A stretch of 64,000 nucleotides of DNA from Prauserella alba. Its GTDB lineage: Bacteria > Actinomycetota > Actinomycetes > Mycobacteriales > Pseudonocardiaceae. Position 1 is the stretch's first letter; each line of letters begins with the position of its first letter. Below are positions 26,001 through 36,038 of this stretch, piece by piece. The notes beneath the pieces are model-generated. The model saw only the letters and a program-made list of their open reading frames with translations. It was not told the DNA's origin and ran no database searches. The stretch covers positions 310,001 through 374,000 of the forward strand of contig NZ_JAMTCH010000004.1 of assembly GCF_024171735.1 (NCBI RefSeq), in the 5' to 3' direction. The position numbers and the translations under genes were made by a program.

Positions 26001-28933
26001 GGGACAGCATCCTTGCCCTGCGGCTGGTGTCGTCCGCGCGCGCCTCCGGGCTCGTACTGACACCGCGGCAGGTCTTCGAGCATCCGACCGTCAAGGAGCT
26101 CGCCGAGGTCGCGCGCCGCGACGTCGACACCGGCGCCGACGACGGCATCGGCTCCCTGCCCGCACCGCCGATCGTGCACTGGGCGCTGGACCTCGGGCCG
26201 ATCGACGAGTTCCATCAGGCGGCCCGTATCCGCGTTCCGGCGGGAGCAGGGCACGACCGGCTCGCCAAGGCGCTCCAGCTCGTCACCGAACGTCATCCGG
26301 CGCTCCGGACCAGGCTGGCGGCCGACCGGACGATGCACGTCGTCCCACCCGAGGGAACGGCCAACGACGTGCTCACCACCGTCGACGTCGCGAGCACCGA
26401 CCTCGGCACCGTCGTCGAACAGCAACGCAGGGCAGCGGTCGGTGCGCTGCGACCGGCCGAGGGCGAGCTGGTCAGGGCGGTGTGGCTGAGCACGGGAGAG
26501 GCCGAACCGGGGACGCTGTTGCTGGTCGTCCATCACCTGGCCGTCGACGGTGTCTCCTGGCGCGTCCTCCTCGACGATCTGGCGCGGGCGTGGCGGCTCG
26601 TCGCCACGGACGAGTCACCGGAGTGGACGCCTGCGGGGACATCACCGCGGACGTGGGCGACCCGGCTGGCCGCCGCCGCGGCCGAGCCCCACTGGACTGC
26701 GCAGCGGGAACTGTGGCACCGCATACTGACCACGCCCGATCCGCCTGTCGGCGTGCGGAGCCTCGTCCCGGCGAAGGACACGTTCGCCACCGCCGCCACG
26801 GCGGAGATCACGCTGCCTGCGCGCGTCGCCGAGCCGCTCCTGACCGTCCTTCCCGAGCGGTACCGGGCGAACCAGGACGACGTGCTGCTGACCGGAGTCA
26901 CGCTCGCGTTCGCACACTGGCGACGCCGGCGAGTGCCCGGCCACGGCGACACCGCCGTGCTCGTGGATCTCGAAGGGCACGGCAGGCACGGCGCCGATGT
27001 GGCGGTGGAACTCGAGAACACTGTCGGCTGGTTCACCAGCATCCACCCGGTGTCCGTCGACCCCGGGCGCCCCGACTGGCACGCGGTGACCACCGGAAGT
27101 GCGGAACTGGCCACCATCCTCAAGCGCGTGAAGGAGCAGCTGCGCGCCGTTCCCGACAACGGGCTCGGGTTCGGCATGTTGCGTCACCTCAAGGAGGACA
27201 CCGCTGCCGAGTTCGCGGCGCTCGGTTCTCCCCAACTGGCCTTCAACTACCTGGGCAGGCTTCCGGTTTCCGACGGCGCGGATCCTGGTTCCCAGGCCTC
27301 GGACTGGTCGCTCACCGGTGACGAACCGTTCTCCGGTGCCCCGGATCCGCGGATGGCGATGCCGCACGCCATGGAAGTCAACGTCATCGCCTACGACCGC
27401 GCGGGCGGCACCGAGCTCGCCGTACGTGCGATGTGGCCCTCCGGCGTGCTCGGCGAATCGGCGGTCGCAGAATTCCTCGACTCGGTACGGCTGGCCCTGA
27501 CGGGACTGGCCGATCACGGCCGACGTCCCGATTCGGGCGGCATGACGCCGTCGGACGTGCCGCTGGCATCGCTCGACCAGGACGACATCGACACGATCGT
27601 GCAGCGCAGGCCCGACACCACCGACATCCTGCCGCTCACACCGCTGCAGGAGGCGATCCTGCTGCACAATCTGGTCACCGAGCACACGGTCGACGTCTAC
27701 AACGAACAGTTGCGTATGACCGTCGACGGCCCCCTCGACGCAGGCAGACTCCGCGCGGCCCTCACGACGGTCCTGCGCAGACATCCGAACCTCGCGGCCG
27801 CGTTCGAACACGACGTCTCGTCGCCGGTTCAGGTCATTGTGGCCGATCCACCGGCGATACCGCTGGCCGAGCAGGATCTGTCGCACCTCGGCGCCGAGGA
27901 ACGCGACCTCCGTGCGGCGCGGCTGGCTGCCGCCGACCGGGCCGCTCACTTCGCACTGGACCGGCCGCCACCACTGCGGTGCCGGCTGCTGCGCCTCGAC
28001 GAGCGACGGCACCGGCTGCTGCTCACCGCGCACCACGTGGTGTGGGACGGCTGGTCCATGGCGATCGTGTTGCGGGAGCTCTTCGCCTGCTACCCGCACG
28101 GTGACGATCGCGCGCTGGGCGCACCACCGCGCTACCGGAACTATGTGCACTGGCTGGCACGGCAGGACCGGCCGTCCGCGCGAGCGGCGTGGGGCGCCTA
28201 CCTCGCTGGCATCCCGGAACCGACCCACGTCGCGCCTGACCTGCCCCCTGCCGAGTACGTGACGCACGAACTGCTGACCACACACCTGACCGAACGGGTT
28301 TCCGCCGGGCTCACCGCCACCGCCCGGCGCGGCGACGTCACGTTGAATGTGATCGTCCAGCTGGTCTGGGCGACCGTGCTGAAGCGGCTCACCGGCAACG
28401 ACGACGTCGTGTTCGGCACGTCGGTCTCCGGACGACCACCGGAGGTGCCGGGGATCCACGGCATGGTGGGGCTGCTCACCAACACGGTCCCGGTGCGGGT
28501 CCGCCTCGACGAGCAGGCCTCCGCGACCACGATGTTCGCCGAGCTGACGCGGGAACAACTGCCCCTGCTGCATCACCATCACCTCGGACTGGCCGAGATC
28601 CAGCGCCAGGCGGGACACGGCCGGTCGGCGCTGTTCGACACGACGATGATGGTGCTCAACTACCCCTTCGATCCCGGCGACTGGGATGCCGAGCTCGGCG
28701 AGCTGAACATCGTCGATCACGAGCTGGGTGACGACACGCCGTATCCGCTGCGCCTCGTCGTCGTCCCGGGTCCGACTGTCCACGTGCGACTCGGGTACCG
28801 GCCGGATGCGATCGGTCGAGCCCAGGCCACCGAGGTGCTCGAACACGTGGCGGCCGCCTTCACCGCCATCGCCGCCGATCCCGAACAGACCGTTTCCGAC
28901 CTCCTCGCGGGGATGCCGAAGGGAACACCATGA
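23045..28933 (+). CDS. NRPS, C-A-PCP-E-C (first module, D-residue)
   Basis: 1,962 residues. Domains: condensation (about 10-440, HHAVTDG at 140-146); adenylation (about 460-960, with [10 protein letters not shown] and the final QPNGKVDR lysine); carrier (HGGDSIL, Ser988); epimerisation (about 1035-1480, [11 protein letters not shown] from 1163); and a second condensation domain (about 1520-1950, HHVVWDG from 1663). It should load one amino acid, epimerise it to D, and pass it to the adenylation domain on the next NRPS. Specificity residues aligned by eye to GrsA read D-A-E-A-V-G-M-C-T-K, which I cannot assign. The first C domain probably accepts the pyrrolyl starter from the carrier at 37612. 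The stop overlaps the oxygenase gene. Confidence 0.95.
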   Translation: MATGNEHRQPLSHAQKAVWFAHQQDPTQRRYTCAEYLTLTGELDVPVLTRAWARLCDEADALRVLRIEETAAGELAQVVSDRAPSLHEIDVGAVADPTAAAHEWMHRDLDTPIDTATGPMVLAALIRIADDRHLLYLRMHHAVTDGHSMPLLHESLAARYTSLLLAEPQPARLGQLTDMTAKDAAYRAGADFELDRRYWAGRFADRPDPMRVPAVMTGRQDEAVRARQVSRLSDMDSGRLVDAAAEAGTTWQFLVIGATAGYLRRVTGRRDVVLGLTNSGRRGVAARRTPGMAANTVPLRLDVAGGATLRGLLPSVAAEIADVQRHERFRYDDLCRALDVPGTGEGPLGPILNFMPYPGRFRFGDATATARNLASGPSIDLTFGVTGSAVDGIDLSVDANPALHPGERLDGELHRWAGFVRAVIDEPDREFRSVDVLTAAERAASLCAPGDAAVASDGRTVVDLVREVARHRPDDTAVSGGGSRLTYGGLDAESASLAARLVEQGVQREDVVGIAMTRSPNLIVAMLAVLRAGGCYLPLDLTYPRERVRSMLADSTARCVLVSDVEAAAAVLPPEAVVIDVNDRPGTAALTDPVAVHGTSAANVFFTSGSTGTPKGVVALHQGLANLALDNRARFGLDADSTVLQYVSPAFDAASEDIWPALVAGARLVLPPEPANLPLSDLLEVLRTERITHAALPPTVLRQLPSDGLPDLAHLVVGGETPEAAVVDRWARGRRMLNMYGPTEVCCTATGGAIRPGEPVTIGRPIDNVAVYLLDDDLQPVVPGTVGELYVAGRSVSRGYLDRPAATADVFLPCPFAEPGSRMYRTGDLAYRRDDGALQYLGRADHQVKIRGFRVELGEVEAALAADSRVAGAIVTARETAAGGKQLLGYVMRRPGARVDGEQLRHGLGEVVPEHMVPSAVLVLDAFPLQPNGKVDRESLPEPPAGRATAPQPPTTADEVALCTIFAEILGVAEIGVHDSFFRHGGDSILALRLVSSARASGLVLTPRQVFEHPTVKELAEVARRDVDTGADDGIGSLPAPPIVHWALDLGPIDEFHQAARIRVPAGAGHDRLAKALQLVTERHPALRTRLAADRTMHVVPPEGTANDVLTTVDVASTDLGTVVEQQRRAAVGALRPAEGELVRAVWLSTGEAEPGTLLLVVHHLAVDGVSWRVLLDDLARAWRLVATDESPEWTPAGTSPRTWATRLAAAAAEPHWTAQRELWHRILTTPDPPVGVRSLVPAKDTFATAATAEITLPARVAEPLLTVLPERYRANQDDVLLTGVTLAFAHWRRRRVPGHGDTAVLVDLEGHGRHGADVAVELENTVGWFTSIHPVSVDPGRPDWHAVTTGSAELATILKRVKEQLRAVPDNGLGFGMLRHLKEDTAAEFAALGSPQLAFNYLGRLPVSDGADPGSQASDWSLTGDEPFSGAPDPRMAMPHAMEVNVIAYDRAGGTELAVRAMWPSGVLGESAVAEFLDSVRLALTGLADHGRRPDSGGMTPSDVPLASLDQDDIDTIVQRRPDTTDILPLTPLQEAILLHNLVTEHTVDVYNEQLRMTVDGPLDAGRLRAALTTVLRRHPNLAAAFEHDVSSPVQVIVADPPAIPLAEQDLSHLGAEERDLRAARLAAADRAAHFALDRPPPLRCRLLRLDERRHRLLLTAHHVVWDGWSMAIVLRELFACYPHGDDRALGAPPRYRNYVHWLARQDRPSARAAWGAYLAGIPEPTHVAPDLPPAEYVTHELLTTHLTERVSAGLTATARRGDVTLNVIVQLVWATVLKRLTGNDDVVFGTSVSGRPPEVPGIHGMVGLLTNTVPVRVRLDEQASATTMFAELTREQLPLLHHHHLGLAEIQRQAGHGRSALFDTTMMVLNYPFDPGDWDAELGELNIVDHELGDDTPYPLRLVVVPGPTVHVRLGYRPDAIGRAQATEVLEHVAAAFTAIAADPEQTVSDLLAGMPKGTP

Positions 28934-29886
28934 GCAACGACCTCGCACTCACACTGACCGACGCCGAACGGGACGGGATCGCTGCCATTGCGCGAGACCT
29001 GGTAGCAGCACCTCCCCGCGTGATCGACGACCCGTCGTGGGTGGACGACTGCCGGTCGGCGGCGGCGGGACTGCCGGTCCGGCTTCGCCGCCGACTACAG
29101 GATTTCCGTCACGATCCCGGTGACTCGGGAGCGCTGCTCGTGCGCAACCTGCCCGGTACCGCCGACCGGCCGACGCCCGCCGAACCCAGCTCGGTCGAAC
29201 GCGAGGCCAGCGTCGGGTCCGCGGTGATCGGCCTGCTGTCGCTGCACCTCGGCGAGCTCATCGCCTATCGCAACGAGAAGTCCGGCGCCCTGGTGCAGAA
29301 CGTCGTACCCGTTCCGGGGCTGGAGGAGCAGCAGAGCAACGCGGGCAGCACCCGCCTCGCGATGCACGTGGAGAACGCCTTCCACCCGCGCCGCCCCGAT
29401 TACGTCTGCCTGTTCTGCATCCGCGCGGACCACGAGCGCGTCGCGGGGCTGCAGCTGTCCTGCATTCGCAGGGCCGTCGGCGCGCTGCCCGACGCGATCC
29501 GCGCGGTGCTCGCGGAGCCGCGCTTCACCACCCAGGCGCCGCCGTCGTTCGGCGGCGATGGCGCCGACGCGCCCCGGCACGCGGTCCTGACCGGGGAGCC
29601 GACGGATCCCGACATCCAGGTCGACTTCCACGCCACGTCCGGTGGCGACGACGAGGCGAAGAACGCGCTGGAGGCGCTGTTCGAGGCCGTGACGGGCGCG
29701 GCGGAGACGCTGCCGCTGCAACCGGGGGACCTCGCGCTGGTCGACAACCGCGTGACGTTGCACGGCCGCACCGTGTTCACGCCGCGCTACGACGGCAACG
29801 ACCGCTGGCTGCATCGCACGTTCGTGCACCTCGACCACCGGCGTTCGCGTGCCCTGCGCACCCGGGCCGGCCACGTTCTCGCATGA
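28930..29886 (+). CDS. Fe(II)/2-oxoglutarate oxygenase, AsnO/VioC-like amino acid hydroxylase
   Basis: 318 residues of the clavaminate-synthase-like group. The HxE iron motif is HVENAFH, followed by the family stretch [20 protein letters not shown]. The distal histidine is in VTLHGRTVF, and an Arg follows for 2-oxoglutarate. AsnO, VioC and relatives hydroxylate the beta carbon of free asparagine, arginine or similar residues before NRPS loading. The gene overlaps the NRPS stop as ATGA. Three adenylation domains in this cluster look Asn/Asp-like, so asparagine is the first candidate substrate (inference). Confidence 0.9.
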   Translation: MSNDLALTLTDAERDGIAAIARDLVAAPPRVIDDPSWVDDCRSAAAGLPVRLRRRLQDFRHDPGDSGALLVRNLPGTADRPTPAEPSSVEREASVGSAVIGLLSLHLGELIAYRNEKSGALVQNVVPVPGLEEQQSNAGSTRLAMHVENAFHPRRPDYVCLFCIRADHERVAGLQLSCIRRAVGALPDAIRAVLAEPRFTTQAPPSFGGDGADAPRHAVLTGEPTDPDIQVDFHATSGGDDEAKNALEALFEAVTGAAETLPLQPGDLALVDNRVTLHGRTVFTPRYDGNDRWLHRTFVHLDHRRSRALRTRAGHVLA

Positions 29887-29911
29887 GTTGCCCGACCACC
29901 GGAGGAGAAAG

Positions 29912-32900
29912 ATGAGCCGCCAGGACGAACCGCCGACCGTGCCCGCACTCGTCGCACGTCAGGTCGCGGCCACACCGGATGCGGTGGCCGTGGTCGACGG
30001 TGCCGAGTCGGTGACCTACGCCGACCTCGACGCCCGCGCCGACCGTCTCGCGCAGCTGCTGGCCGACCGGGGCGCAGGCGCGCGGGGTGACGCGGCCGAC
30101 GTCGTCGGAGTGTGCCTGCCCCGCGGGGTCGACCTCGTCGCCGCACTGCTCGCGGTGTGGCGCGTGGGTGGCGCCTATCTGCCGGTCGATCCTGCGCACC
30201 CGAAGGGCCGGATCGCATCCCTGCTCACCTCCGCCGGCGCACGACTCGTCCTCACCCACGCCGACGGGGTCGCGCCGGCCGGGGTCCCTTCGGTCGTGCC
30301 CGACGACGTGCCGGGCGTCTCCGGCGGCCACTCGGGTGGTCCCACGCAGCCGGCCGGCATCGACCCCGCGTATGTGCTGTTCACCTCGGGTTCCACCGGT
30401 ACGCCGAAACCTGTTGTGGTGCACCACGCCGGCATCGCCAATCACGCGAGGTGGCGGGCACGGGTGCACGGCCTGCGCCCCGGTGACCGGATTCTGCAGA
30501 AGACCGCACTGACCTTCGACGCGGCAGGCTGGGAGATCTTCGCTCCGCTGATCAGCGGCGGCACGGTCGTACTCGCACCCGACGGCGCCGAACGCGACCC
30601 CGCCGCACTGGTGCGGACGATGGCGGAGAAGGACATCACGGTGCTCCAGGTCGTCCCCTCGCTGCTGCGGACGCTCGTGTCCGAGCAGGGCTGGGAGGAA
30701 TGCGGCTCGCTGCGGCTGCTGTCCTCCGGCGGCGAGCAGCTGCACGCCGACCTGGTGCAGCGATTCCTCGGGTTGGTTCCGCATCCCGACGCCGTCGACG
30801 TGTGGAACACCTACGGCCCGACGGAGTGCTCGATCGAGGTCACCGCTCACCGGTTCGATCCGGCACAGTGGTCGGGACCGGTGCCGATCGGGCTGCCCAT
30901 CGACGGCGTCCGGATCGAACTCGTCGACGACGCCGGGCATCCGGTGCCGGCAGGCCGCACCGGCGAGCTGGTGGCGAGCGGTGTGGGTGTCGGCCACGGC
31001 TACCACGGCCGTGCCGGGGAGACGGCCGGACGCTTCGTCCCCGATCCCGCGGGGCCGCCCGGATCGCGCGGGTACCGCACGGGTGACCTGGTGCGGACGA
31101 CGCAGGAAGGCCTGCTGGAGTACGTCGGCCGGATCGACCACCAGTTGAAGGTGAACGGCGTGCGGATCGAGCCGGGCGAGATCGAGGCCGCGCTGACCGC
31201 CCACCCTGCCGTGGACGGCGCCGTCGTCACCGGTTTCACGACCGCGGACGGCGACACCCGGGCGGCCGCGCACGTGCAGACGGCCGGCGGCGAGGTTCCC
31301 GCCGACCTCAGGGAGTTCCTCACGGCTCGGCTGCCCGCCACCCACGTCCCGGCGGTGTTCGGCGGACTCACCGCGTTTCCCACCACGCGAAGCGGCAAGA
31401 TCGACCGATCGGCACTGCCCCGGATCGACGTGCAGCCGGAATCCCCGGCCGGTCCGCTGTCCGGGGCCGAACGGATCGTCGCCGAGATCTGGCGTGATCT
31501 GCTGCAGACCGACGACGCCGGACCCGACGACGACTTCTTCGCGCTCGGTGGTTCGTCGTTGCAGCTGACGCGCCTGGCCAACCGGATACGCAAGGCGTGC
31601 GGTGCGGCAGTCGACCTGAGCAGCCTCATGAACGCGACCACCCTTGCCGAGCAGGCCGCGGTCGTCGCCGAGGCGACCGGCGACCCGGCCGACGACGACC
31701 GCATCACCCGGGTGTCCCGTGACGGTCCGCTGCCGCTCTCGTTCGGGCAACGCCGGATGTGGGTACTGGACCGGATGCGGCCGCGCAGCCGCGAGTGGGT
31801 CAGCGCACTGTTCGTCCGCGTCGCCGCCGGAACCGGAACCCAACAGGTCCGAAGGGCGCTGAACCTGCTGCTCGAACGGCACGAGGCGTTGCGCACCCGG
31901 TTCGTCCTGCACGAAGGTGAGCCGCACCAGGTGATCGACCCGGCAGGTGACTACGAACTGCGCGTCGTCGGCGACATGCCGGATGCGACGTTCACCGCCG
32001 AACTCGACCGGGACCTCGACCGGGGCTTCGACATCGAGTCGGGCCCGGTGACGCGAGCACTGCTCCGGCGGTGCGGCGACCACCAGGTCCTGGTGATCGC
32101 CGCGCACCACATCGCGATCGACGGCTGGTCGTCGACCGTGCTGGAGCAAGAGTTCCACGAGCTGCTCGACGCCGTCCTCACCGATCGCTCCCCCACGCTG
32201 CCGCCGCAGGAACTGCAGTACGCCGACTTCGCGGTGTGGCAGCGGGCCACCCTCGACGAGAAAGTGATCGACAAGGAGCTGGCGTACTGGCGGGCGGAGT
32301 TGGACGGCGCGAAACCGACGACCGTGCGGCTCGACAAACCGCGTCCCGCCGCCCGCGACGGCCACGGCGGCATCGTCGGCTTCACCGTTCCGGCCACCGT
32401 GGCGACCACTCTTGACGACCTGGGCAAGCGGGCAGGCGCCACGCCGTTCATGACGTTGCTGACCGCCTTCGCCACCCTGCTCGCCCGGTACAACTCGGAC
32501 TGGGACGTCGTGGTCGGCACGCCGGTCGCCGGGCGGAACCGGCCCGAGCTGGAGAACGTCGTCGGGTTCTTCCTCAACAGCGTCGTGCTCCGCTGCCGGT
32601 TGGATCCCGACACGGATTTCACGACGGCGCTCGCCACGGTCCGCGACACCTGCCGCGACGGCTTCGCGCACCAGGACGTGCCGTTCGACCGGCTCGTCGC
32701 CGAACTCGCTCCGGAACGGGACCTCTCCAGGACGCCGCTCTACCAGGTCGCCTTCGATCTGCACGACCACAAGCTGACCGGTTCGGCGGGTGATCCCGAC
32801 GACTGGGCGACCCTGCTGGATGCGTCCCGGATCGCCAAGACCGACCTCACGCTCTACCTGCGCGCAGAACCGGACGGGACGCTCGCCGGAGGGCTGGAGT

Positions 32901-34906
32901 ACGCCACTGCGCTGTTCGAACCGGGAACCGTGGAACGGATGACCCGGCACTTCCTCGCGCTGCTGGAGTCCATCGCGCAGGACACCGCTGGCCGGGCACT
33001 GTCCGAAGTCGACTTCCTGCCGTCCGACGAGCGCGAATTGCTCGACACCGCGACCTACCGGGAAGCGGTGCCCGGCGGCGACCCCGGCACCACCCTGGAG
33101 CTGTTCGAACGGCAGGCTCGCGCAACACCGGACGCGACCGCCCTGATGTGCGGGACGGACCGGCTGACCTACGCCGAACTCGACGCGAAGGCCGGCGCGC
33201 TGGCGCATCGGTTGCAGGCCATGGGCGCCGGGCCCGACACCGTCGTCGGTGTCCTGCTCGAACGCGGGACGAACCTGCTGGCAGCGTTCCTCGGGGTGTG
33301 GAAGGCGGGTGCGGCGTATCTACCGCTCGATGTCGACGCGCCCGCCGAGCGCACCGAACTCGTGCTGGCGGACGCCGGGGCGCCCGCCGTGATCACGACC
33401 GGCGAGTTCCGGGACCGGCTCACCGACGATCGCCCGGGCGTACTGCTGGTCGACGAGATCGACCCCGGCGAGGCAGGGACCGGGCCCGAGCGGCTCACCG
33501 ATCCGGACCTGCTGGCCTACGTGATCTACACATCCGGATCGACGGGGAAGCCGAAGGGAGTCCAGATCACGCATCGCGGGCTCGCCAACCACCTGCGCTG
33601 GGCCACCGCCGAGTTGACGTCCCGCGGTTCGGGCGGTGCGGCCGTGTTCTCCTCGGTGGCCTTCGACCTCGTGGTCCCCAACCTGTGGGCCCCGTTGCTC
33701 GCCGGGCAACCGGTGCACCTGCTGCCGCCCGACATGGACCTCACCGAGCTCGGCGCCCTGCTCAGGGAGAGAGCACCGTTCAGCTTCCTCAAGCTCACCC
33801 CCGGGCACCTCGAGATCCTCTCCCAGCAGCTCGACCCGAGTTGGATCGGCGATCTCGCCGACGTGATCGTGGTGGCAGGTCAGGAACTGCCCGTGCGCCT
33901 CGCCGAGCACTGGGCCGCCACGCTCGGCCCCGGACGGTTGATCAACGAGTACGGGCCGTCGGAGGCGACCGTAGGCACGTGCATCCACCCCGTCACGGCA
34001 CCGGTGACCGGCGACAACGTGCCGATCGGCCGGCCGCTGCCCGGTGTGGTCATGCGTGTCCTCGACCCGCTGCTGCGCCCGGCACCCGTCGGCGTGGTCG
34101 GCGAACTGTACGTGGGCGGGACCGGACTGGCGCGCTGCTACGCCGGCGCACCGGCACTGACCGCCGAACGTTTTCTGCCGGACCCGTTCTCGGCCGACGG
34201 TTCCCGGCTGTACCGGACCGGCGATCTGGCGAAGGTGCTCCCGTCCGGCGACGTCTGCTTCGTCGGGCGCAACGACGACCAGGTGAAGATCCGCGGCCAC
34301 CGGGTCGAGATCGGCGAGGTCACGGCCGTGCTCACCGCGCACGCCTCGGTCCGTGAAGCCGTGTTGCTCACCGACGCCGACGGTGCGGGTGAGGTCCGGC
34401 TGCGCGCGTTCGCGGTTCCGGAAGCCTCGGCCGGTGACGGGCTCGCCGAGCAGCTGCTCGGCGACTGCGCACGCCGGCTCCCCTCCTACATGGTGCCGAG
34501 TTCCTACACCCTCGTGGATCGGTTCCCGCTGACGGCGAACGGCAAGCTCGACCGCACCAGGCTCGTCGCGCTCACCGCGTCGGGCGAGACCAGTCTGCGA
34601 GCTCCGGAAGGCGACGTCGAAACCGGCGTCGCGGAGTTGTTCGCCGAACTGCTGGGCCATCACGTCGGCGCCGACAGCGACTTCTTCGCCGCCGGCGGCA
34701 ACTCGATTCTCGCGATCCGGCTGATCGCCGGGATCCAGGAGACGTTCGACATCGAACTGCCCATCCGGGTCGTCTTCGAGGATCCGACGGTCGCGGGCCT
34801 TGCCGCCGCCGTCGACACGCGGATCCGGGCCGAACTCGACCACGCGCCCGGCCGGGGCGACGTGCCGGCGGGCGATGCGGTATCGGAGCGTGCCAGTGGA
34901 TTTTGA
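29912..34906 (+). CDS. NRPS, A-PCP-C-A-PCP
   Basis: 1,664 residues from ATG 29912 (GGAGGAG just upstream). It starts directly with an adenylation domain (about 15-500), so it must pair with the C domain ending the previous NRPS. Then come a carrier (LGGSSL, Ser549), condensation (about 600-1030, HHIAIDG from 732), adenylation (about 1060-1550) and a carrier (AGGNSIL, Ser1598). Specificity residues by eye: first A domain D-A-W-Q-S-G-T-I-E-K (no assignment); second D-L-P-K-V-A-E-V-G-K, resembling the Asn/Asp group. There is no thioesterase or terminal C domain, so the chain must move to another protein, probably the minus-strand NRPS. Confidence 0.94.
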   Translation: MSRQDEPPTVPALVARQVAATPDAVAVVDGAESVTYADLDARADRLAQLLADRGAGARGDAADVVGVCLPRGVDLVAALLAVWRVGGAYLPVDPAHPKGRIASLLTSAGARLVLTHADGVAPAGVPSVVPDDVPGVSGGHSGGPTQPAGIDPAYVLFTSGSTGTPKPVVVHHAGIANHARWRARVHGLRPGDRILQKTALTFDAAGWEIFAPLISGGTVVLAPDGAERDPAALVRTMAEKDITVLQVVPSLLRTLVSEQGWEECGSLRLLSSGGEQLHADLVQRFLGLVPHPDAVDVWNTYGPTECSIEVTAHRFDPAQWSGPVPIGLPIDGVRIELVDDAGHPVPAGRTGELVASGVGVGHGYHGRAGETAGRFVPDPAGPPGSRGYRTGDLVRTTQEGLLEYVGRIDHQLKVNGVRIEPGEIEAALTAHPAVDGAVVTGFTTADGDTRAAAHVQTAGGEVPADLREFLTARLPATHVPAVFGGLTAFPTTRSGKIDRSALPRIDVQPESPAGPLSGAERIVAEIWRDLLQTDDAGPDDDFFALGGSSLQLTRLANRIRKACGAAVDLSSLMNATTLAEQAAVVAEATGDPADDDRITRVSRDGPLPLSFGQRRMWVLDRMRPRSREWVSALFVRVAAGTGTQQVRRALNLLLERHEALRTRFVLHEGEPHQVIDPAGDYELRVVGDMPDATFTAELDRDLDRGFDIESGPVTRALLRRCGDHQVLVIAAHHIAIDGWSSTVLEQEFHELLDAVLTDRSPTLPPQELQYADFAVWQRATLDEKVIDKELAYWRAELDGAKPTTVRLDKPRPAARDGHGGIVGFTVPATVATTLDDLGKRAGATPFMTLLTAFATLLARYNSDWDVVVGTPVAGRNRPELENVVGFFLNSVVLRCRLDPDTDFTTALATVRDTCRDGFAHQDVPFDRLVAELAPERDLSRTPLYQVAFDLHDHKLTGSAGDPDDWATLLDASRIAKTDLTLYLRAEPDGTLAGGLEYATALFEPGTVERMTRHFLALLESIAQDTAGRALSEVDFLPSDERELLDTATYREAVPGGDPGTTLELFERQARATPDATALMCGTDRLTYAELDAKAGALAHRLQAMGAGPDTVVGVLLERGTNLLAAFLGVWKAGAAYLPLDVDAPAERTELVLADAGAPAVITTGEFRDRLTDDRPGVLLVDEIDPGEAGTGPERLTDPDLLAYVIYTSGSTGKPKGVQITHRGLANHLRWATAELTSRGSGGAAVFSSVAFDLVVPNLWAPLLAGQPVHLLPPDMDLTELGALLRERAPFSFLKLTPGHLEILSQQLDPSWIGDLADVIVVAGQELPVRLAEHWAATLGPGRLINEYGPSEATVGTCIHPVTAPVTGDNVPIGRPLPGVVMRVLDPLLRPAPVGVVGELYVGGTGLARCYAGAPALTAERFLPDPFSADGSRLYRTGDLAKVLPSGDVCFVGRNDDQVKIRGHRVEIGEVTAVLTAHASVREAVLLTDADGAGEVRLRAFAVPEASAGDGLAEQLLGDCARRLPSYMVPSSYTLVDRFPLTANGKLDRTRLVALTASGETSLRAPEGDVETGVAELFAELLGHHVGADSDFFAAGGNSILAIRLIAGIQETFDIELPIRVVFEDPTVAGLAAAVDTRIRAELDHAPGRGDVPAGDAVSERASGF

Positions 34907-36038
34907 GCTCACCGACGGCCAGCGCGACCGGTGTGCCGAACTCACCGCGTCGGTACGCGAACGGCTCGGCGACACCCCACCATCCACTCCGGACACCGAG
35001 CACACCAGACGTCGCTGGCGGGTCGCGGGCGAGCTCGGGCTCACCGGTCTGTGCCTGCCCGGCGAGTACGGCGGCGGTGGCCTCGGCGCACTCGACACCG
35101 CGCTGTGCCTCGAAGCGTTCGGCCGTGCCTGTCCCGACACGGGTCTGGCGTTCGGGGTGGCGGCGCATCTGCTGGCCTGCTGCGTCGCCATCCGTGACTT
35201 CGCCACCGAATCGACGGCGGCTCGTCTCCTGCCCGGCCTCGCGAAGGGCGAGCTGATCGCGGCCAACGCGATCACCGAGGACGGCGCCGGTTCGGACGTC
35301 GGGGCCCTGGCGATGAAAGGCACGGCAACGGCCGACGGTTACCGCCTGAGCGGAGAGAAGTCGTTCTCCAGCAATGCACCGGTCGCCGACGTGTTCGTCG
35401 TCTACGCCGTCACCGACCCGTCAGACGGTTTCCTCGGCACCACGGGATTCGTCGTCCCGCGCGAGACCGCGGGGCTCACGGTCGGCCCCGCGATGGCGAA
35501 GCTGGGGCTGCACGGCTGTCCCGCCGGCAGGGTCGGTCTCGACGACGCCGAGGTACCGCAGTGCCACGTGCTGGGCGAGCCGGGGCAGGGCGCGCTGATC
35601 TTCCAGCATTCGATGGGGTGGGAACGGGCCTGCCTGTTCGCGCTCTACCTCGGCCTGATGGAGGAGCAGCTGCACCGCTGCGTCACCCACGCCAGACGAC
35701 GCAGGCAGTTCGGCAGGCCCATCGGCGAGTTCCAGGCCGTCTCGCATCCGCTCGCCGAGATGCGCCAGCGCATCGACGGTGCGCGGCTGCTGCTGTACCG
35801 AGCCTGTTGGCTCATGGATCAGGGGCGGGCCGACGTCGCCGCGACGTCGATGGCCAAGCTCGCCGTGTCCGAGGCGGCGGTGGCCAACAGTGTCGCCGCG
35901 ATGCAGTTGTTCGCCGGCAGCGGCTACCTCGTCGGCACCGGCATCGAGGCCCAGCTGCGGGACTGCCTGCCGAGCACCGTGTTCTCCGGCACCTCGGAGG
36001 TGCACCGCAACATCGTCGCGAGAGGGATGGGCCTGTGA
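34896..36038 (+). CDS. Acyl-CoA dehydrogenase-like L-prolyl-S-PCP oxidase (PltE/RedW type)
   Basis: 380 residues from GTG 34896 (GGAG seven bases before), overlapping the NRPS stop. It shows acyl-CoA dehydrogenase blocks: LGLTGLCLPGEYGGGGLG, NAITEDGAGSDVGALAM for flavin and substrate binding, RRRQFGRPIGEFQAV, and FAGSGYLVGTGIEAQLRDCLPSTVFSGTSEVHRNIVARGMGL at the C-terminus. Together with the adjacent prolyl-AMP ligase and carrier protein, this is the conserved set that oxidises prolyl-S-PCP by four electrons to pyrrolyl-2-carboxyl-S-PCP. The assignment rests mainly on this context. Confidence 0.88.
   Translation: MDFELTDGQRDRCAELTASVRERLGDTPPSTPDTEHTRRRWRVAGELGLTGLCLPGEYGGGGLGALDTALCLEAFGRACPDTGLAFGVAAHLLACCVAIRDFATESTAARLLPGLAKGELIAANAITEDGAGSDVGALAMKGTATADGYRLSGEKSFSSNAPVADVFVVYAVTDPSDGFLGTTGFVVPRETAGLTVGPAMAKLGLHGCPAGRVGLDDAEVPQCHVLGEPGQGALIFQHSMGWERACLFALYLGLMEEQLHRCVTHARRRRQFGRPIGEFQAVSHPLAEMRQRIDGARLLLYRACWLMDQGRADVAATSMAKLAVSEAAVANSVAAMQLFAGSGYLVGTGIEAQLRDCLPSTVFSGTSEVHRNIVARGMGL

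Noticed and set aside
29777-33208. 1,143-codon minus-strand frame opposite the second NRPS
   Set aside because: Same reason: a shadow of conserved C, A and PCP domains read in the opposite direction.
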